Made by a program: the position numbers and the translations under genes. Below the pieces are notes generated by a model. It saw only the letters and a list, made by a program, of their open reading frames with translations. It made no database searches and was not told the origin of the DNA. A stretch of DNA of 64,000 nt from Argentina anserina (lineage: Eukaryota > Streptophyta > Magnoliopsida > Rosales > Rosaceae), in contig NC_065872.1 in the NCBI RefSeq assembly GCF_933775445.1, forward strand, positions 8,990,001-9,054,000, given 5' to 3'. Position 1 is the first letter of the stretch. Each line of letters opens with the position of its first letter. Below, one piece after another: positions 24,690-36,484 of this stretch.

Positions 24690-25245
24690 GGAATGAGTAC
24701 GTGTGAATCTGACACAACCCGATAACACGACTTGAAATCTGCACGAAATAAAATTAGTTGAACCTGCACGATTAGAAAACGGGTCAGTGGTGGGTTAACC
24801 CACCATGACCCATTTAATAATCGGGTCAATCATGGGTCAACCTGCTAACCCTAAATAAACCCGCATGACATGATTAATATACAATTAAGCAAAATTATAT
24901 ATAAAATAAATACATATACGACTAATTTAAGAAAGTAACATAATCTATAATACGGTTTTAATAAGTCTTTACTCATTTTTGAACTAGAATATATGTATTA
25001 AGATAAATTATTTTGTTATTTTATTAAAAAATTTGTTTTAATTGCTTATTTTATAGAAAATTGCACGATATATATATTAAATGAGTTAAACAGGTAACCC
25101 GTTTAATAAGTACATTGAGTTTGAGTTTAAATTTTAACACGATTATTAAATAAGTTGGGTTTGAGTTTATATTTTATGAACGCAAAACATCTTGACCCAA
25201 TACAAACTCAACCCAACACGACCCATTGACAGCCATATGTGAGAC
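24690..25245. repeat. ACCCG-rich non-autonomous repeat (hAT-like or unclassified)
   Basis: Both ends are rich in ACCCG/CGGGT words (ACACAACCCGATAACACGAC on the left; CAACCCAACACGACCCATTG with GACAGCC on the right) around an A+T-rich core. This texture and the GACAGCC edge are typical of a common plant non-autonomous repeat. No coding and no proven target duplication. Confidence 0.45.
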
Positions 25246-25554
25246 CTTGCATGTGGGTTTGGACCATTTCATCTATTACTAATTGATTTTAAATGTGAAT
25301 CTCAAATCACTTTATCACATGCATACTTAGAATCTCATATAGTCAGATCGATGCACCTTCCGGAAGAAGCTTCTGGTATTGACAAAGGCAAAGTGGCCGG
25401 GTCTGGGCGTTGTGAACGTTGATGCCGTAGGTACCAATTGATTGCATCATTTGCATGCATAATGAAACCGGCTACAACTGAGGCACTAGCGCGCACTTTG
25501 GAATGGTTTGTGTAACCGCATGCAAACAATTGGATTTGCAGGGGATGTTCTTAA

Positions 25555-25797
25555 TCTCTACTACTAAAAAGCGAGCAACCAAGAAAATCACCAAAATATG
25601 AATTTCTAAATATACCCATTTTTGTAGTCTTAGTCTCACACACAAAGTAGCAGGATAATTACGTAAAACCACAAATGCTTAACTAATGTGTTTTGTCAAA
25701 AATATCTGTCGGAGTAAATAGAATTACATAAACACTTGAATAAAATTGTGCAAACTCATGCGATGAAAACACGTGCATCGCACGGGTACGAGGCTAT
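25555..25797 (+). mobile_element. Short non-autonomous Helitron-like element
   Basis: Starts TCTCTACTACTAAAAAG directly after an A and ends near GGCTAT before a T. Close to the 3' end is the hairpin CGTGCATCGCACG (5-bp stem, 3-base loop) followed by GGTACGAGGCTAT. Plant Helitrons begin with TC, end with a hairpin plus CTRR and insert between A and T; here the last base of CTAG appears mutated to T. Size is 243 bp and no coding is present. Confidence 0.6.
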
Positions 25798-26062
25798 TAT
25801 TATTAAAACGTTAGATTGGATTATGTTGGATCGAAATTTTCGGGAGTACTTGATGGAGGTCTTTCAATTTGTTAAAAGGAATTCGAGTTAGTTTCCGGCC
25901 ATGAAACTATGTGCGTGAGAGACAAATTGAAATAGGTTGGATAGGGAAGCTCTATATGGTGCAATCTATGTCAGTATGTCTCGTCAAAAAGTATTGATCC
26001 TCTGTGGCTCCACGAATACATTAGAGAAACTTGCGCGCTGATTATGAGAATACTTTCGAGAA

Positions 26063-26759
26063 TGGAGCTTCTATTCATATCTTCAAAAACGGTATTTAGA
26101 TCTCCTTACTCAGTAGACCTCAATTTTACTTTTATAGATACCTAAAATACTATTTAGACCTCCAAAGTTTTCCTAAAATGCCATTTATTTAATTTGTTAT
26201 ATCAAATCATACTACTATCTATTAATTTATTTCCTACTCTATTTCAAATTCATTTATTATATACAACTCGAAAAATACATAATAATCACACAAATTATTT
26301 TCTCGAATTAATTCAATCACTCTTCCACTCATTTTCTAAATTCATAATAAATTGGTAAACTATATTTTTCATTCATTGATAGTAACATCAACGTATATGA
26401 AATATTTTAACCTCTAATAAACGAGTTTTATTTTTTTGCTCACATTAAATCGTCAACATTCAATTTGATATTTATCAACTATATTAAATTTTTAACTAAT
26501 GATGTTTATATAAAAAAGAAGGTAATCAATTAAATCATTTAATGCAATTTGATATCCCATTTTGGATTGTCTAGCAATAAATATAAAAGATAATTATCTA
26601 CATTTATATTTTATAATAGTTAAGTAATGAATTATTTCCCTTCTTGTATTTTTATTGTTATATGTTTTTTTGGTAATTTCATATGTATTGATTAAGTCAA
26701 AACTATCTTAAAAAAATGAGGTCCAAGTGCCATTTTAAGAGGTATGAATAGAAGCTCCA
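26063..26759. mobile_element. Mutator-like MITE with perfect 9-bp target duplication
   Basis: The 697-bp element is flanked by identical 9-bp copies TTTCGAGAA (26054-26062 and 26760-26768). Its ends are inverted repeats: TGGAGCTTCTATTCATA matches perfectly for 17 bp and continues imperfectly for about 35 bp more. A 9-bp target duplication is the mark of Mutator-superfamily insertion. The interior is A+T-rich without coding, so it depended on an outside transposase. Confidence 0.87.
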
Positions 26760-26953
26760 TTTCGAGAATAATATATATTGATTTGCAAATATATTAACGA
26801 TTACACTCTCATTGGCTCCAAAGAGGGAAATACATCTTGATAAAGATTCACCCGTCTTTCCTACAATATTTAGAACTAGCGCAAGTTGTGGTGTTTATAT
26901 ATATACGTACTACATGCCCCGACGCTTGTCCTTAACCCTCTAGTTCTTCAGAC

Positions 26954-27600
26954 ATGACTTCAGTTATGGAGAGACACTACTATCGTAGCGATATTATGGT
27001 ACATGAGAGGGCACCCATGCATATCAATTTGTCCCAGCTTCTAAGCAACGAAGATGTCGACGTCAACGTGCTTTTCATCCTGTTTAGACTCTACATGTCT
27101 GTCGAAAGCATGATAATTTCTGATGAAGCAGGAGTTATTCACGAAGAAACAGCAACTAAGCTCGAAGCTAAGAAGCTCATTAGAGTCCCCCGTTCAGATA
27201 CCAGAATGTGCTCAACTCTGGTGACTGAGGTCCTCAACGACATGGATGTTCCCGAAGATGAACAGGAATCTATTCTTTGCAAAGTAGTTCAGGCTATCCC
27301 CCAAAATCGTCACGAGTTGCCTATTACTGTTATGGTGGTGGATATATACAAGGTGACTTTGCAACGCCGCCGTAGATTGAAGCTTATTCCTGCAGCGAGA
27401 TTTCGTTAATTTGTTTATGGAGCTTTGCAGTCTGAAACTCCGAATCCTAAAGCTAGGCTTTCGAGGTTGATGGATTGCATAATGTGTGCACATATGCATC
27501 AGCTGGCATGGTCTTAACCTTATTTATCTTTGTTGTGGGAAGGCCACTTTGTTTGAGTTGGGACATATATATGTCGCATCCTTTTATGGTTTTTTGGTTT
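26954..27600 (+). pseudogene. Broken relative of the RING-H2 gene at 40.1 kb
   Basis: From ATG 26954 a 151-codon frame runs to TAA at 27407. It aligns with the N-terminal half of the intact protein at 40124-40822: VPRSDTRMCSTLVTEVL-NDMDVPE against VPRAELLSDRRASTVLMSEVLSRMDVPE, then a matching ELPI. After the stop the same frame carries on as FVYGALQSETPNPKARL and DCIMC, a remnant of the first RING cysteines, then breaks with more stops. The RING needed for ubiquitin transfer is gone. It is a decayed paralogue, or at most a short RING-less protein. Confidence 0.65.
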
Positions 27601-27669
27601 TGCTGCGCCGGTCGCACAATAGTACTCAACATCTTAAAGCTTTGGCTGCTGTGGAAGGCATAAAATAAA

Positions 27670-28500
27670 ATTGTGAAGCGTGCGTGGTTTAGTGAGGGTT
27701 CACACATATGATGTGTAGCTGTAAATACGATTATTCTCCAGCAAGATATGTGAGCTCTTTGAAAAATTTTGAGCTAACGAAATTGCATTATTCTCGAGCA
27801 AATAAATTTCATCCTCATAACTCATAGTATTCACTATGAATGTATTAGGTCCTCTACATAAATTTGGATGTGATCGTATAAAGCCTCACATAATGTCTCT
27901 CTCTCTCTATGTACGTAGTTTATCCAACTAAATTCCTTAATTTAAAGATAAACGAAACATCAATATAATGCACGATTGCAACAAATAAAGGCAACTCAAA
28001 ATTGATATCTGATCGAACAAGATCAACATCATCAGAGATTCAGAATTCAGAAGCGAGGCACATCAGATTTGCAACACAATAGTGAAAAAATAACAAATAA
28101 GCTCTAGCTACTCAAACAAGGTGATGGAATCATGTCCATACTGAAACAAAAGAACCAATTGTATCAAAATTAATAAATATCTCTTATTAATTGGAACCTG
28201 ATTAGAGATTACATCTGGCATGTAAATAAATTTTGATATGTAAGTCCACTCATCAAGAGCACCGAATCCTTCTCACAGCGAACCGGCATAGAATTGAGGA
28301 TCTTGATCAGAAGTGTAGCGGGAACAGTAGCGCTAGGAGTGAGTATGAACTTGGACCAAATGTGTGTACACACTGAGGCAGACCAGATTTCCGGTGTTGG
28401 CGTTGAGACTCCCGCACCAAAGCCAACTTGTGATCGTTTTGCCTTCCGATCTGAAACAAGTATGGTTTGGATAACGGACTGTTGTCACACGTACTCTTCT
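27670..28500. other. Intergenic DNA
   Basis: No supported gene. Overlapping frames at about 28294-28567 on both strands show no domain. A short CT run lies near 27897. Confidence 0.4.
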
Positions 28501-28504
28501 GGAG

Positions 28505-28945
28505 TTGCAAACATGTAAATATGGCCGTGACCTTGTAATTGCAAGTTATACAAAATTTATTACACAAATTAACTTTTATTAGTTGTCCTCATATTCGTAA
28601 TAACGTTGTTAAAAATGTAATAATTTAGAATACCACTCAATTACAAAACTGAACACTCTATTACATGAATGAGGACAAATGACCTCTTTTGTGTAAATAA
28701 GAAAATCTATTACATTTACAACACATTAATCTTCAAATTTGTAAAATGAGCCATGAACATGTAAATATAGTCGTGGCCTTATAATTACAACTTGTATAAC
28801 ATTTATTACAAAAGAATCTATCAGTTTTCCTCGTATTTGTAATAACGTTATAAATATAATAATAATTTAAAATCATCACCCAATTACACAACCGAGAGCT
28901 CTATTACTTGAATGAAGACACATGCTCTATACGCAAATTTAAAAT
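28505..28945. repeat. Satellite cluster 1, ~241-244-bp unit, nearly two copies
   Basis: Copies start at about 28510 and 28754 (AACATGTAAATATGGCCGTG and GAACATGTAAATATAGTCGTG). Each unit also contains TTGTCCTC/TTTTCCTC, GTAATAACGTT, CAATTACA, TCTATTAC and GAATGAGGACA/GAATGAAGACA in order. The same unit in the same orientation forms cluster 2 at 35 kb. Confidence 0.85.
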
Positions 28946-29164
28946 CATCACCCAACAACACACCTCTTCAGCCTTCCGACATCTACCTATTCCTATCTCA
29001 ACGACACGTGCAGTATCAACGACTTGACGATTTTAACCGATAAAACTAGTTATAATACGGTTAATACCACACCTGTTTATGTTTTCAAGCCCTGCACATC
29101 TTCAAACTCTTCCCGTCAGCAACGTCAAAGCCGGAAAGTTTACCCACCATCTCTGATTTAGTGT

Positions 29165-29873
29165 TGTTATAAACGAGTATAAGGTTCTCCAAGTGCATTG
29201 GTCTGGTGATTCACATCATCTGGGTTATGTGGACTCTCTAAGGTTCAAAATTTTCACTCTAGGTACAACTTCATAGAGGCACATACAGTTGAATTTTCCT
29301 TTTGAACCTAAAAGGCTACGCTTTGCTGAGAAATATGTGTGCCTACATGGATTAAAGATTTATTGGCTGAGTGTTTGCTATTTGCTGGGGTTTTATATCT
29401 ATGGTTTTGCATGTGTGGGTGTATACATACCAGATTGAGCTTTTGTTTATCCTTTTTGTTAAAATTTATCAGACATAGGAGGTCATGTTTTTTGCTCCCT
29501 CCTTTGTTAAATAAATAAATAATTATAAAAAAAAGATGTTGACTAAAAAAAAAAATGTGTGCCTACATGGAGGCATACATTGGTTGCATACATATAAGAA
29601 GATTATAGTTGTATTTGACATTGGAGCCGAGAGATTCATAGCCAACGTCCCACTTCTTGGAGATTTTAACTCCGGGGATATTGTTGAAGTGAACGGATGT
29701 GTGGCTGTTTACGATGATATGTCAATGTTTAAAGACGACATACTGTCACTGTAGATTTTGGAGGATTACGAAAATCATGTGTGGGTTAAGAAGACTATCA
29801 TATTCACCTCGAGTTGGTTGGACTTAGGAAACTCTATTCCGTTGGGTACAATCCACACATGAGAGCTCCTGCT
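29165..29873 (+). pseudogene. F-box protein relic (F-box-associated domain), split by an insertion
   Basis: Reading across the insertion gives INEYKVLQVHWSG, FKIFTLGTTS, FEPKRLRFAEKYVCLHG before it and GGIHWLHTYKKIIVVFDIG, ILEDYENHVWVKKTI after it. These are the usual blocks of the F-box-associated (FBA) domain, which binds substrate in SCF ubiquitin ligases. Stops interrupt the frame after FTLGTTS and after DDILSL (TAG at 29752). The F-box itself is not visible upstream. The gene is dead. Confidence 0.75.
29352..29554 (+). mobile_element. SINE-like retroposon, copy 1, with 17-bp target duplication
   Basis: A 203-bp insertion flanked by exact copies of ATGTGTGCCTACATGGA (29335-29351 and 29555-29571) and ending in about 11 A residues. 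It starts TTAAAGATTTATTGGCTGAG; the TGGCTGAG piece loosely resembles a pol III A box. A second copy on the minus strand lies at about 42311-42514 with the same 5' end. A poly(A) tail plus long target duplication shows LINE-type retroposition. The shared 5' end favours a SINE over randomly truncated LINE copies. Confidence 0.85.
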
Positions 29874-30034
29874 CAAGCCTACACTAGGACTCAGATCATA
29901 TTTGCGTGCATTTAAACGAGACAGGCTATGGTACCCACCGGTACCACATATCTACCATTTTTTATTCTTATTTACATTGTAAGTAGATGTTTTGAATTTA
30001 ATGCGACTAGGCCCAAAGCGAATTGAGTAATGAT

Positions 30035-30145
30035 TCAAGATTGACCTTGTCGTGATGAACTCGACTACAACAGCAGCAAATTGACCTCATCGTGACAAGT
30101 TTGACTGTAACAGCAGCAAATCGAACTCACAATGATGAACCTTAC
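30035..30145. repeat. Short tandem repeat, ~43-bp unit
   Basis: About 2.5 units of GACCTTGTCGTGATGAAC ... ACAACAGCAGCAAAT (period about 43 bp). Confidence 0.65.
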
Positions 30146-30971
30146 AGGAGGCGTGGTAAGGCTAGGTGCTTGTGAGTTCAGTAGAGATGAGATTGCATGA
30201 TTTGAGTGAGGATTAAGGCAAGGTGGATGATTGTTTGGGTGTGAGAGATAAGGCATGCTCTCTTGATTGAAGCTGTTAGGTTTTTCTGGGTTGGCATGAG
30301 ATGATCTACAACAACAACTACTGCCCTCCTTATAGTGGAGCTGGGAGAGGGAGGAGAGACTCAAGGACTGTTGGTTTCTAGGATACTCTTTCATCTCGTC
30401 GGAGGGAGAGACTAGTATAAGGGCGACGATGACACTCGGCTAGGTCTTTGGCCATGCTTTCCATTCTTGCGGCGGTCGCCGGATCCGGAGTCGCGTTAGT
30501 GCTGACGACCGTTCTGGGTCTAGGGGTAAGGATGATAGGGTCGTTGGCGGAAGGTAGGGGATGGTTGAGGCTAAGGTCTATGATGTCTTCGATATGACCG
30601 TCTGCCGGAGTGGAGGGGGAGGGATTGACGGTACTTATGTCGAAGTGTAGTTGCTTTACTAAGTGCTGCATGTGATTTTTTGGTGACTTTTTTGTCGCGG
30701 TTTCCCACAGACGGGGCCAATGTTAACGTTTTGATAATACTTGGTGTGATACGCTGCATTCCTTGTAGATGAGATACGCCGTACTCCTTGTTCCTTTCCT
30801 GTCACAAGCGGCACACGTCGTCAAAGTAGAGACCACGGTGGCGTGGTCTTCAACTCTCTGACGCTCAAGTTAGGATGATGGTAATTTATGCAGAGTAATA
30901 GTAGAGGATGTAGTGTACCTACCTTATGAGGTCAAGGGTTTGACCTTTTATTGTTGAGTTGAGGTGGATCA
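30065..30971 (-). mobile_element. Ty3/gypsy-type fragment: LTR plus start of internal region
   Basis: On the minus strand, TTGGCCCCGTCTGTGGGAA (about 30700-30718) follows a TG...CA-bordered segment at 30721-30971. This phrase is the usual beginning of the internal region of many plant gypsy elements, right after the 5' LTR. Downstream (30378-30671 minus) a short frame with ATAARMESMAKDLAECHRR resembles the beginning of a gypsy gag. The rest of the element is missing, so this is a truncated copy. Confidence 0.55.
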
Positions 30972-30986
30972 TTTACCTATCTTTCG

Positions 30987-33900
30987 GTGTGGGACGAGGA
31001 CTTGGAATTTAAAATATTGGATGACTTGGGAAAAGAAGTCCTGGAATGTGATCTTACTTTTCTTGTGGATATTAGCTTAGAAAACGTCTCCAGGCTTTTG
31101 ATTGATAAATGCTTCTTTTCGCCCATTCCGATCAACTTTGAGTACCCATGTGGCCTTGTAACCAGATAGTTAGAATGGATAGACTACGAGCTACAAGCAG
31201 AGTCTACTAGAGACAGGTTAACAACAGCAGATATTTTGGCTTCCGTGTTTGGTTCCGCCCATTGCGAGATTTATAGAGACGTTTTGTCCCTTCATCACTT
31301 GGTGCAGAGGTGGAATCCTCGTACCCACACTTTGATTTGCTTATGGGGAGAATTCACGCCTACTTTGGAAGATGTACTCAACATCATGAGACTCCCAATC
31401 ATTGGTACTACAAACCCGTTCGACTTTGAAGAAGACCATACTTTATATTGAAAATTAGACATTCTCAAGGCAGGGGCTTCTGACTTTAGAGACAAAAAGC
31501 ATTTTGCAAATTGGGTGAAGTATTTCTGGGGAACCATTGAAGGTGGAAAGCTTAAGCAGGGCAGAGGTTTTGACATGGGTTGTCGCTTGGAGGCTATGTT
31601 GGCTTTGTGGTTGACGAAGTTCATCTTTATCGAATTTTATTTTGATCACATTGAACAACCTGTTTTTCCTCTTGCTATAGAATAGCGAATGGTATGAAAT
31701 TTCCTCTGGGCAGGTCTATCGCCTGCTTGACTATATTGTTCAGGATGAAATGTAAAATGTCGGTTCTTTTGGGATTACTACGTTTGTCAAAACTTCATTT
31801 CTGCAAGTATTTGCGTGGGAACGGTTCACTGAGTTAAGGGTTGAGCCGCTCACAAAATCCTTTTGTCTAAAGATGTATCGTGATAACAAGAAAGGTTGCA
31901 GACTTTTGAATACAAGCTATGTGTCGCCCGTGCTTCCTTTGCAATGTCGCTGGTTTAGAAGAAAACAAGACAAAAGTGTATTTGACCCGGCTGTGTGGGA
32001 TGATGAGGGCAACTTTGCATGGCAGCCATATCTTCATTCTTCTGATTTCGAGACATTCATGTTTTCCAGCAAGGAAGATCAAGGTAATACTGCCTTGGGC
32101 CGTGTTGAGCTCTTCGTAACTACCATGCCAGACTTTATTCCTTCCCTGACTGAAGACAAAGATAGGTTATTTTATACAACCATGGTTTATTCTCCTATTA
32201 GAGTGAAAATGCAGATTGGCCTGGTTTAGAAAGTTCCTATTGCCCTCTTCTTCGTCTTAATGCGAGAGTTCAGAATGCGTCGCCTAGCAAAATTAATTGT
32301 ATTAGGAACCACAATGGCTTGCTATCTGATTCCTTATGTCTTCCGGAAAAAAATACGAATCCAAGCACTTCAGGTGATTACGATAAGTACTGGACAATGA
32401 TATTACACAGCTTCCGGCAGCATGTAAAAGCTAAAGATGCGGGGTCGCGCTGGACCATTACCAGCAGCAGGTTGGCTAGCCATCCAGCCACTAGGAGTTA
32501 GGCATCAAAGCATAGCCTTCCTTATGCTGAAGTGTGGAGTGACAAAACCGAAAGAATCATTGGTGAGTCTGAGAGCACTAGTTCAGGGTGCAAGGGATGA
32601 CGTAAGGGTAAAAAGGAAAAATGTAGTGATTGTACTACAAAGATGCCTGGTTCGAAGAAGAAGACAAAGTTCAAGCCTAAAGTGGATTTTGAAAAGTTCA
32701 TGTTTAAAACTCCAAAAGCCAAGACATCAGCTCCTCCGACTACACAACTCCCATTGCATGGAGAGACGAGCGAAGTTACTGATTGCCAGCTGGACGAGGC
32801 TACTAGTCCCAACAAAAGGAAAGGAATAAAGAAAGACATTGACTCTGATTCCTGCGCCCTTCTTCGCCAATCCTTTCTAATTAAACGCATGAAAGCCAGT
32901 TGTTCACTTGCTTCTAGTGATTTTGCCATTCTTGTTGAGCTGTCAGATACAGAGCATGATCATGAAAGAGTAGGGCACACAACTGATCCTTCAAGCAAGG
33001 TACACTCACTTTCCTTTTCTCATCTTCTCTCACCATTAAGTCCCCCCTCCTCTTTTTCTTAATTCTACTTTCTCTTGTAGACTGGGGGATATCAATGCAT
33101 GGATGGGATGACATCTAACAAGCTAATATCGGAGAGTATATGTGATGATGATAGCGTCGAGCAGGTAAAATTCCAGCTTGTTATTACCATTTTCCTTCTT
33201 GTTTTGCTTTGCGTATAATGCTAAGTTTATGCTGCCATGATTTCATAGGATGCCATGGAACCTGATAAGTTGGTACATGGAAACTTGAATGAAGGTGATG
33301 TCAATGTTGGAAATAAGGTGGGTGTTGTTTGAACATCCGCGTATTGTCGCCCCTTCTTGCTTTGTGCCATGATTTTGAGATTGGTGTTGATGTGGAATTA
33401 TTTTTAAGGAGGCATGAAATCTGATGTGTCAATGTCAGAAGATTTGCATGAAAATAATGGTAACGACGATCATGTTGATGAGCCAGTGTTAGAAATTTTG
33501 CTTGAAAATGATAGTAACATCGATAATGTTAATGAGATAACTCATTTGCTTGGGAGCTTGAAGTTTTTCTAGTCTCACATTCTTGAGTACACCAGACTTA
33601 TTTATTGTATGCTTATCTTTGTTCACATCTTTATACAACTGCCCCTTTGATACTGAGGGGTGTGTGAATGAGCATGAAAGATCCCACAGTATCATATAAT
33701 ATGAGATTTTTACTCCTCTTTTGTAGGATAAATCTCCGGGAGATAACGATGCACAGAGGGACAATGAACCAATGACAGATGTTCCGTCTAACAAGTCTGC
33801 TCCCGAGGGTGAGCAAATGGAAATAGAGACATATGATCCAGAATGTGTACATGAACCTGAGAGAGTAAATGCTGAAGACAAAATGGCGACCACTAAAGTT

Positions 33901-34300
33901 TCATGTTCTAATTTGGTCTCACCTTTGAAGAGACCCATTGGCGAGTGGATGACACACATGAATGATTTCATGGTTAAATTTGACTCCGTTGATGAGTTTT
34001 CCTTGGGTATGAATAGCATAGCGCCTTAATTGAGTGGAAATACGACTAGGGTATAAAGGTTTCTTCTGAATTGGTGGCCCCTCTAACTAAGTTTAGTGAA
34101 AAGTATTTTGGAGGAGAATTCCTAAGCTTGGTTGACCGACAATACACTTCAAGGAAGAAACGTGAATTGACCGAGAAGTTTGGAGTGATGCTACTTAGCA
34201 TGGAGGCATATAAGGTAGAGAGTCGAGAAACATTCCTCATTTGGAGAGATGCCTGCCGTCCAGATTCTCTGGTGCTGCCGGAACTAGTCAAGCACTAGTC
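30987..34300 (+). pseudogene. Plant mobile domain (PMD, aminotransferase-like) gene, broken
   Basis: Hallmarks of the PMD family occur in order: ILASVFGSAHCEIYRDVLSL, QRWNPRTHTLICLWGEFTPT, LEDVLNIMRLPIIG (31236-31420), DMGCRLEAMLALWL (about 31570) and TSFLQVFAWERF (about 31790). The C-terminal part from 31873 has PLQCRWFRRKQDK. PMD proteins include nuclear factors such as MAIL1/MAIN and copies carried by transposons. In-frame stops at 31167, 31449, 31681 and 31753 plus later frame shifts kill it. After 33,000 several splice-like borders are visible (AAG|GTACAC, TTGTAG|ACTGG, GCAG|GTAAAA, TTTTGTAG|GATAAA) with a low-complexity acidic tail, so it derives from an intron-containing gene and not from a processed copy. 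Confidence 0.78.
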
Positions 34301-34990
34301 CCAATTGCAAAAGCCATGAACGTGGTTTCCACAATGGGGAAGAAATGGTTGATTGGGTATGGGTCATAGGTCATGGGTCATGGGCCATGTGATGGGTTCT
34401 TGGGTCAGAAATGGGTTTGGGCCTCGTTGGGTTGAAGATCATTTTTTCTACTAGCTCAATGTCGAATTTAAAGCCATATAATGCATGAATTTTGTTTCCC
34501 AAGCCCAAAACTTGTTTACGTGCTCCATTTCGATGATGGGTCTCACAAACTCTGTTACCTTCCATACCACGATCCTTGTGTAAGCCCCGAACATAGCTTG
34601 GGCCTACGTGAATGGCGTGTGGATTGCATGTAGAAATCGTGATCGCTGCGACAAATTACAGTTATGAATCAGATGAAGCTTCTTCTTTTGGGTCGTCTTG
34701 GGCCGAATAAAGCCCAAAGTATTACTCTAAGCTCTATGATTCACAAACGCAAAGAAACATGGAAATTTGGGCATCAACATACATAATTTTAATAACTTGA
34801 ATAACAAGTCATCAGGTTATCTATTCAGATTTTGACACGTGGCCTTTTATTTTTTTTTATTTTTTTACAAATTTAACCACACATTTGTTGTCATTTAAGT
34901 AATTTTGTTCAAAAACAGTCAATGCATACCATTAGCATATTTTACATTAAATAAGACAAAAATATCATTTATGATTAGGATCATAGCAAT
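34301..34990. other. Intergenic DNA
   Basis: Contains a short run of ATGGGTC-type words at about 34355-34410. No gene recognised. Confidence 0.45.
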
Positions 34991-34994
34991 TCTC

Positions 34995-36085
34995 ATAACT
35001 AATTGGTGAAACATGTAAATATAATTGTTAGGACAGTTTTAAAAAATTATGCACCATATTACATGAATGAGGACACATTGACTAATATGAAAATTCACCA
35101 TCTTTACAACACTTTTGTCTTCAAATTTATAAAAAGAGTAATGAATATGTAAATATGATCGTGACCTTAAAATTACAACTTATATAACAATTATTACAAA
35201 TGTTTTTATCAATTGTCCTCGTATTCGTAATAACGTTGTGAAAAATTTAATAATTTAGAAAACCACCCTATTACACAACTGAGCACTCTATTACATGAAT
35301 GTGAATACATGAACACTTTTTTATAAATATAAAAATTTACCATCGTTAGAACACATTTGTCTTTAAATTTGTAAAAATAGTCACGAATATATAAATATAG
35401 TTGTGACCTTGTAATTATAAAATATATAATATTTATTACAAATGTTTTAATCAATTGTCCTTATATTTGTAATAACGTTGTAAAAAATTCAATAATTTAA
35501 AATAATACCCAATTACACAAATGAACACATTATTACATGAATGAGGACACATGAACTCTTTTGTGTAAATATGAAACTTTACTACATTTACCGCACATTA
35601 GTTTTCAAATTTGTAAAGTGAGTCATGAACATGTAATTATAGTCATCACTTGTAATTACAAGTTATATAACATTTATTAAAAAATATTTATCAATTGTCC
35701 ACATATTTTTAATAACGTTGTAAAACATGCAATAGTTTAAAATAACACCCAATTACAGAATTGAGCACTATATTACATGAATGAGGATACATAGATGTAA
35801 TTACAAGTTATAACATTTATTATAATATTTTTTTAATCAATTGTCCTCGTATTTGTAATAAACATTGTAAAAAATTCAATAATTTAAAATAACACAAAAT
35901 TACACAATTGGGCACTATATCCTATGAATGAGGATACATAGACATTTTTGTGTAAACATGAAAATTTTACCAAATTTACAACAAAATGGTGTCCAAATTT
36001 GTAAAACAAGTCATGAACATGTAATTATAATAGTGGCTTTATAATTATAGATTGTATAATGAAAACATTTATCAATTGTACTCAT
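34995..36085. repeat. Satellite cluster 2, ~241-bp unit, about 4.5 copies
   Basis: Unit starts at about 35144, 35385 and 35626 are spaced 241 bp apart. A shortened copy follows at about 35795 and another begins near 36015; a partial copy precedes 35144. Shared words in order: GAACATGTAATTATAG, TATAACATTTATTA, CAATTGTCCTCGTAT, GTAATAACGTTGTAAAA, CAATTACACAA, TATTACATGAATGAGGA, CAAATTTGTAAA. Orientation is the same as cluster 1. Confidence 0.9.
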
Positions 36086-36119
36086 TGTTGTAATTTTTAA
36101 AAAAGTTTTCCAATATAGT

Positions 36120-36484
36120 AGTTCTTGTCTAGAAGCGTATATCATCTCTACATAGTATAAAGTTCTAGGAAGTGGGTATGAAAATATACCGTCTACATCA
36201 TGGTTGTAGAGGTGTGTATAAACATATATTGTCTCTGCTAGGGAACTTCTCGTCTATGAGCATGTATCTTATCTACTATGATACTTCTCACCTAGAAAGA
36301 TATGTCTACTATATCAAGGTACTTCTCACTTAGGAGCATATATGTAGTCTCTAGTATGATACTTCTCACCTAGGAGCCTGTATCATGCATGTCTACTAGG
36401 GTACTTCTCATCTCGAGCACTTCTAGATTAAGGGTATGCTTTGTAGAGTACTTCTCGCCTAGGAGCGTGTATCGTCTCTAGTAT
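36120..36484. repeat. Minisatellite, degenerate ~45-60-bp units
   Basis: At least six units of the form GTACTTCTCACCTAGGAGC followed by TGTATCGTCTCTACTAG-like sequence; spacing varies by 10-20 bp. It lies directly between satellite cluster 2 and a CACTA-like end. Confidence 0.75.

Noticed and set aside
28294..28567. Plus and minus frames of 74-86 codons
   Set aside because: No known domain, mutually overlapping, no start or splice support.
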